A model generated the notes under the pieces. The model worked only from the letters and a program-made list of their open reading frames with translations, was not told where the DNA came from and did no database searches. Shown here piece after piece: positions 25,917-25,978 of a stretch of DNA of 25,978 bases. Position numbers and translations under genes: made by a program. Positions within the stretch are counted from its first letter, which is position 1. Each line of letters begins with the position of its first letter. Origin of the DNA: DAOVXM01 sp963746255 (GTDB lineage Bacteria; Chloroflexota; Anaerolineae; Anaerolineales; UBA4823); the NCBI GenBank assembly GCA_963746255.1, contig CAVVAJ010000008.1, positions 1 through 25,978 on the forward strand, written 5' to 3'.

Positions 25917-25978
25917 GATATATATCCTCCTGGGTGCTTTGTTACTCGTGTCCGCATTTGATCTGGTGATTGTGGCGG
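25909..25978 (+). CDS. N-terminal fragment of a membrane protein, cut by the window edge
   Basis: GTG at 25909 overlaps the glmU stop by eight bases and opens a frame that stays open to the window end. Its 23 residues (MNEIYILLGALLLVSAFDLV ...) form the start of a hydrophobic segment. A DUF21/CorC-type (hemolysin-like) membrane protein would begin like this, but 23 residues are too few to name it. Confidence 0.5.
   Translation, partial: MNEIYILLGALLLVSAFDLVIVA

Noticed and set aside
1..25978. CRISPR array, insertion sequence, prophage or integrase
   Set aside because: No regular direct repeats, transposase motifs or phage genes were seen on either strand.

Overview
The window looks like a chromosomal segment of a Chloroflexota bacterium, most likely of the Anaerolineae type. 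That placement is my inference from the gene repertoire and lipoprotein style (solute-binding lipoproteins with PT-rich or VETV-rich tethers, an FHA/VWA/PP2C cluster, ECF sigma factors); no marker gene here proves it. Most of the DNA is ordinary housekeeping and transport. I see no insertion sequence, phage gene, CRISPR array or integrase.

Layout. 1-987 (minus): a GNAT/CelD-type acetyltransferase broken by three frameshifts and cut by the window edge. 1188-3486 (plus): a large membrane protein with a PP2C-like N-terminal domain (many frameshifts), a membrane segment and a propeller-like C-terminal half (clean). 3591-6482 (minus): a PP2C phosphatase and, upstream of it, a secreted VWA-like/transmembrane/FHA protein; with 1188-3486 these form a convergent phospho-signalling group. 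6597-8790 (minus): xpt-guaA, taking xanthine to XMP to GMP, with a well-formed promoter. 8958-12905 (plus): maf, a lipoprotein class B penicillin-binding protein and rsgA in close succession. 13181-16010 (plus): an ECF sigma factor, a small unknown protein and a peptide-type solute-binding lipoprotein. 16268-22933 (plus): a complete oligopeptide/dipeptide-type ABC importer (binding protein, two permeases, two ATPases) with a structured leader, an internal hairpin and a strong terminator. 23089-24171 (plus): a REC-Roadblock-like response regulator. 24277-24347: tRNA-Gln(TTG). 24564-25916: glmU, followed by the start of a membrane protein.

A striking feature is the uneven distribution of frameshifts. 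They are dense at 1-2035 and 16450-22800 and almost absent elsewhere, for example in the seven intact genes between 6597 and 14063. The segments between breaks keep their family motifs and show no clear nonsense mutations, with one possible exception near 2032. This fits locally poor consensus sequence, such as gap filling with error-prone reads, better than old pseudogenes, but the sequence alone cannot settle it.

No clearly new system is proven. The best candidates for a second look are the PP2C-like/propeller membrane protein with its FHA and PP2C partners, the ECF sigma-binding protein unit next to a full peptide importer, and the importer's leader. No gene-free stretch exceeds 300 bases. 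The larger gaps (988-1187, 12906-13180, 16011-16267, 18462-18743, 24348-24563) hold only the promoter, hairpin or repeat signals listed.
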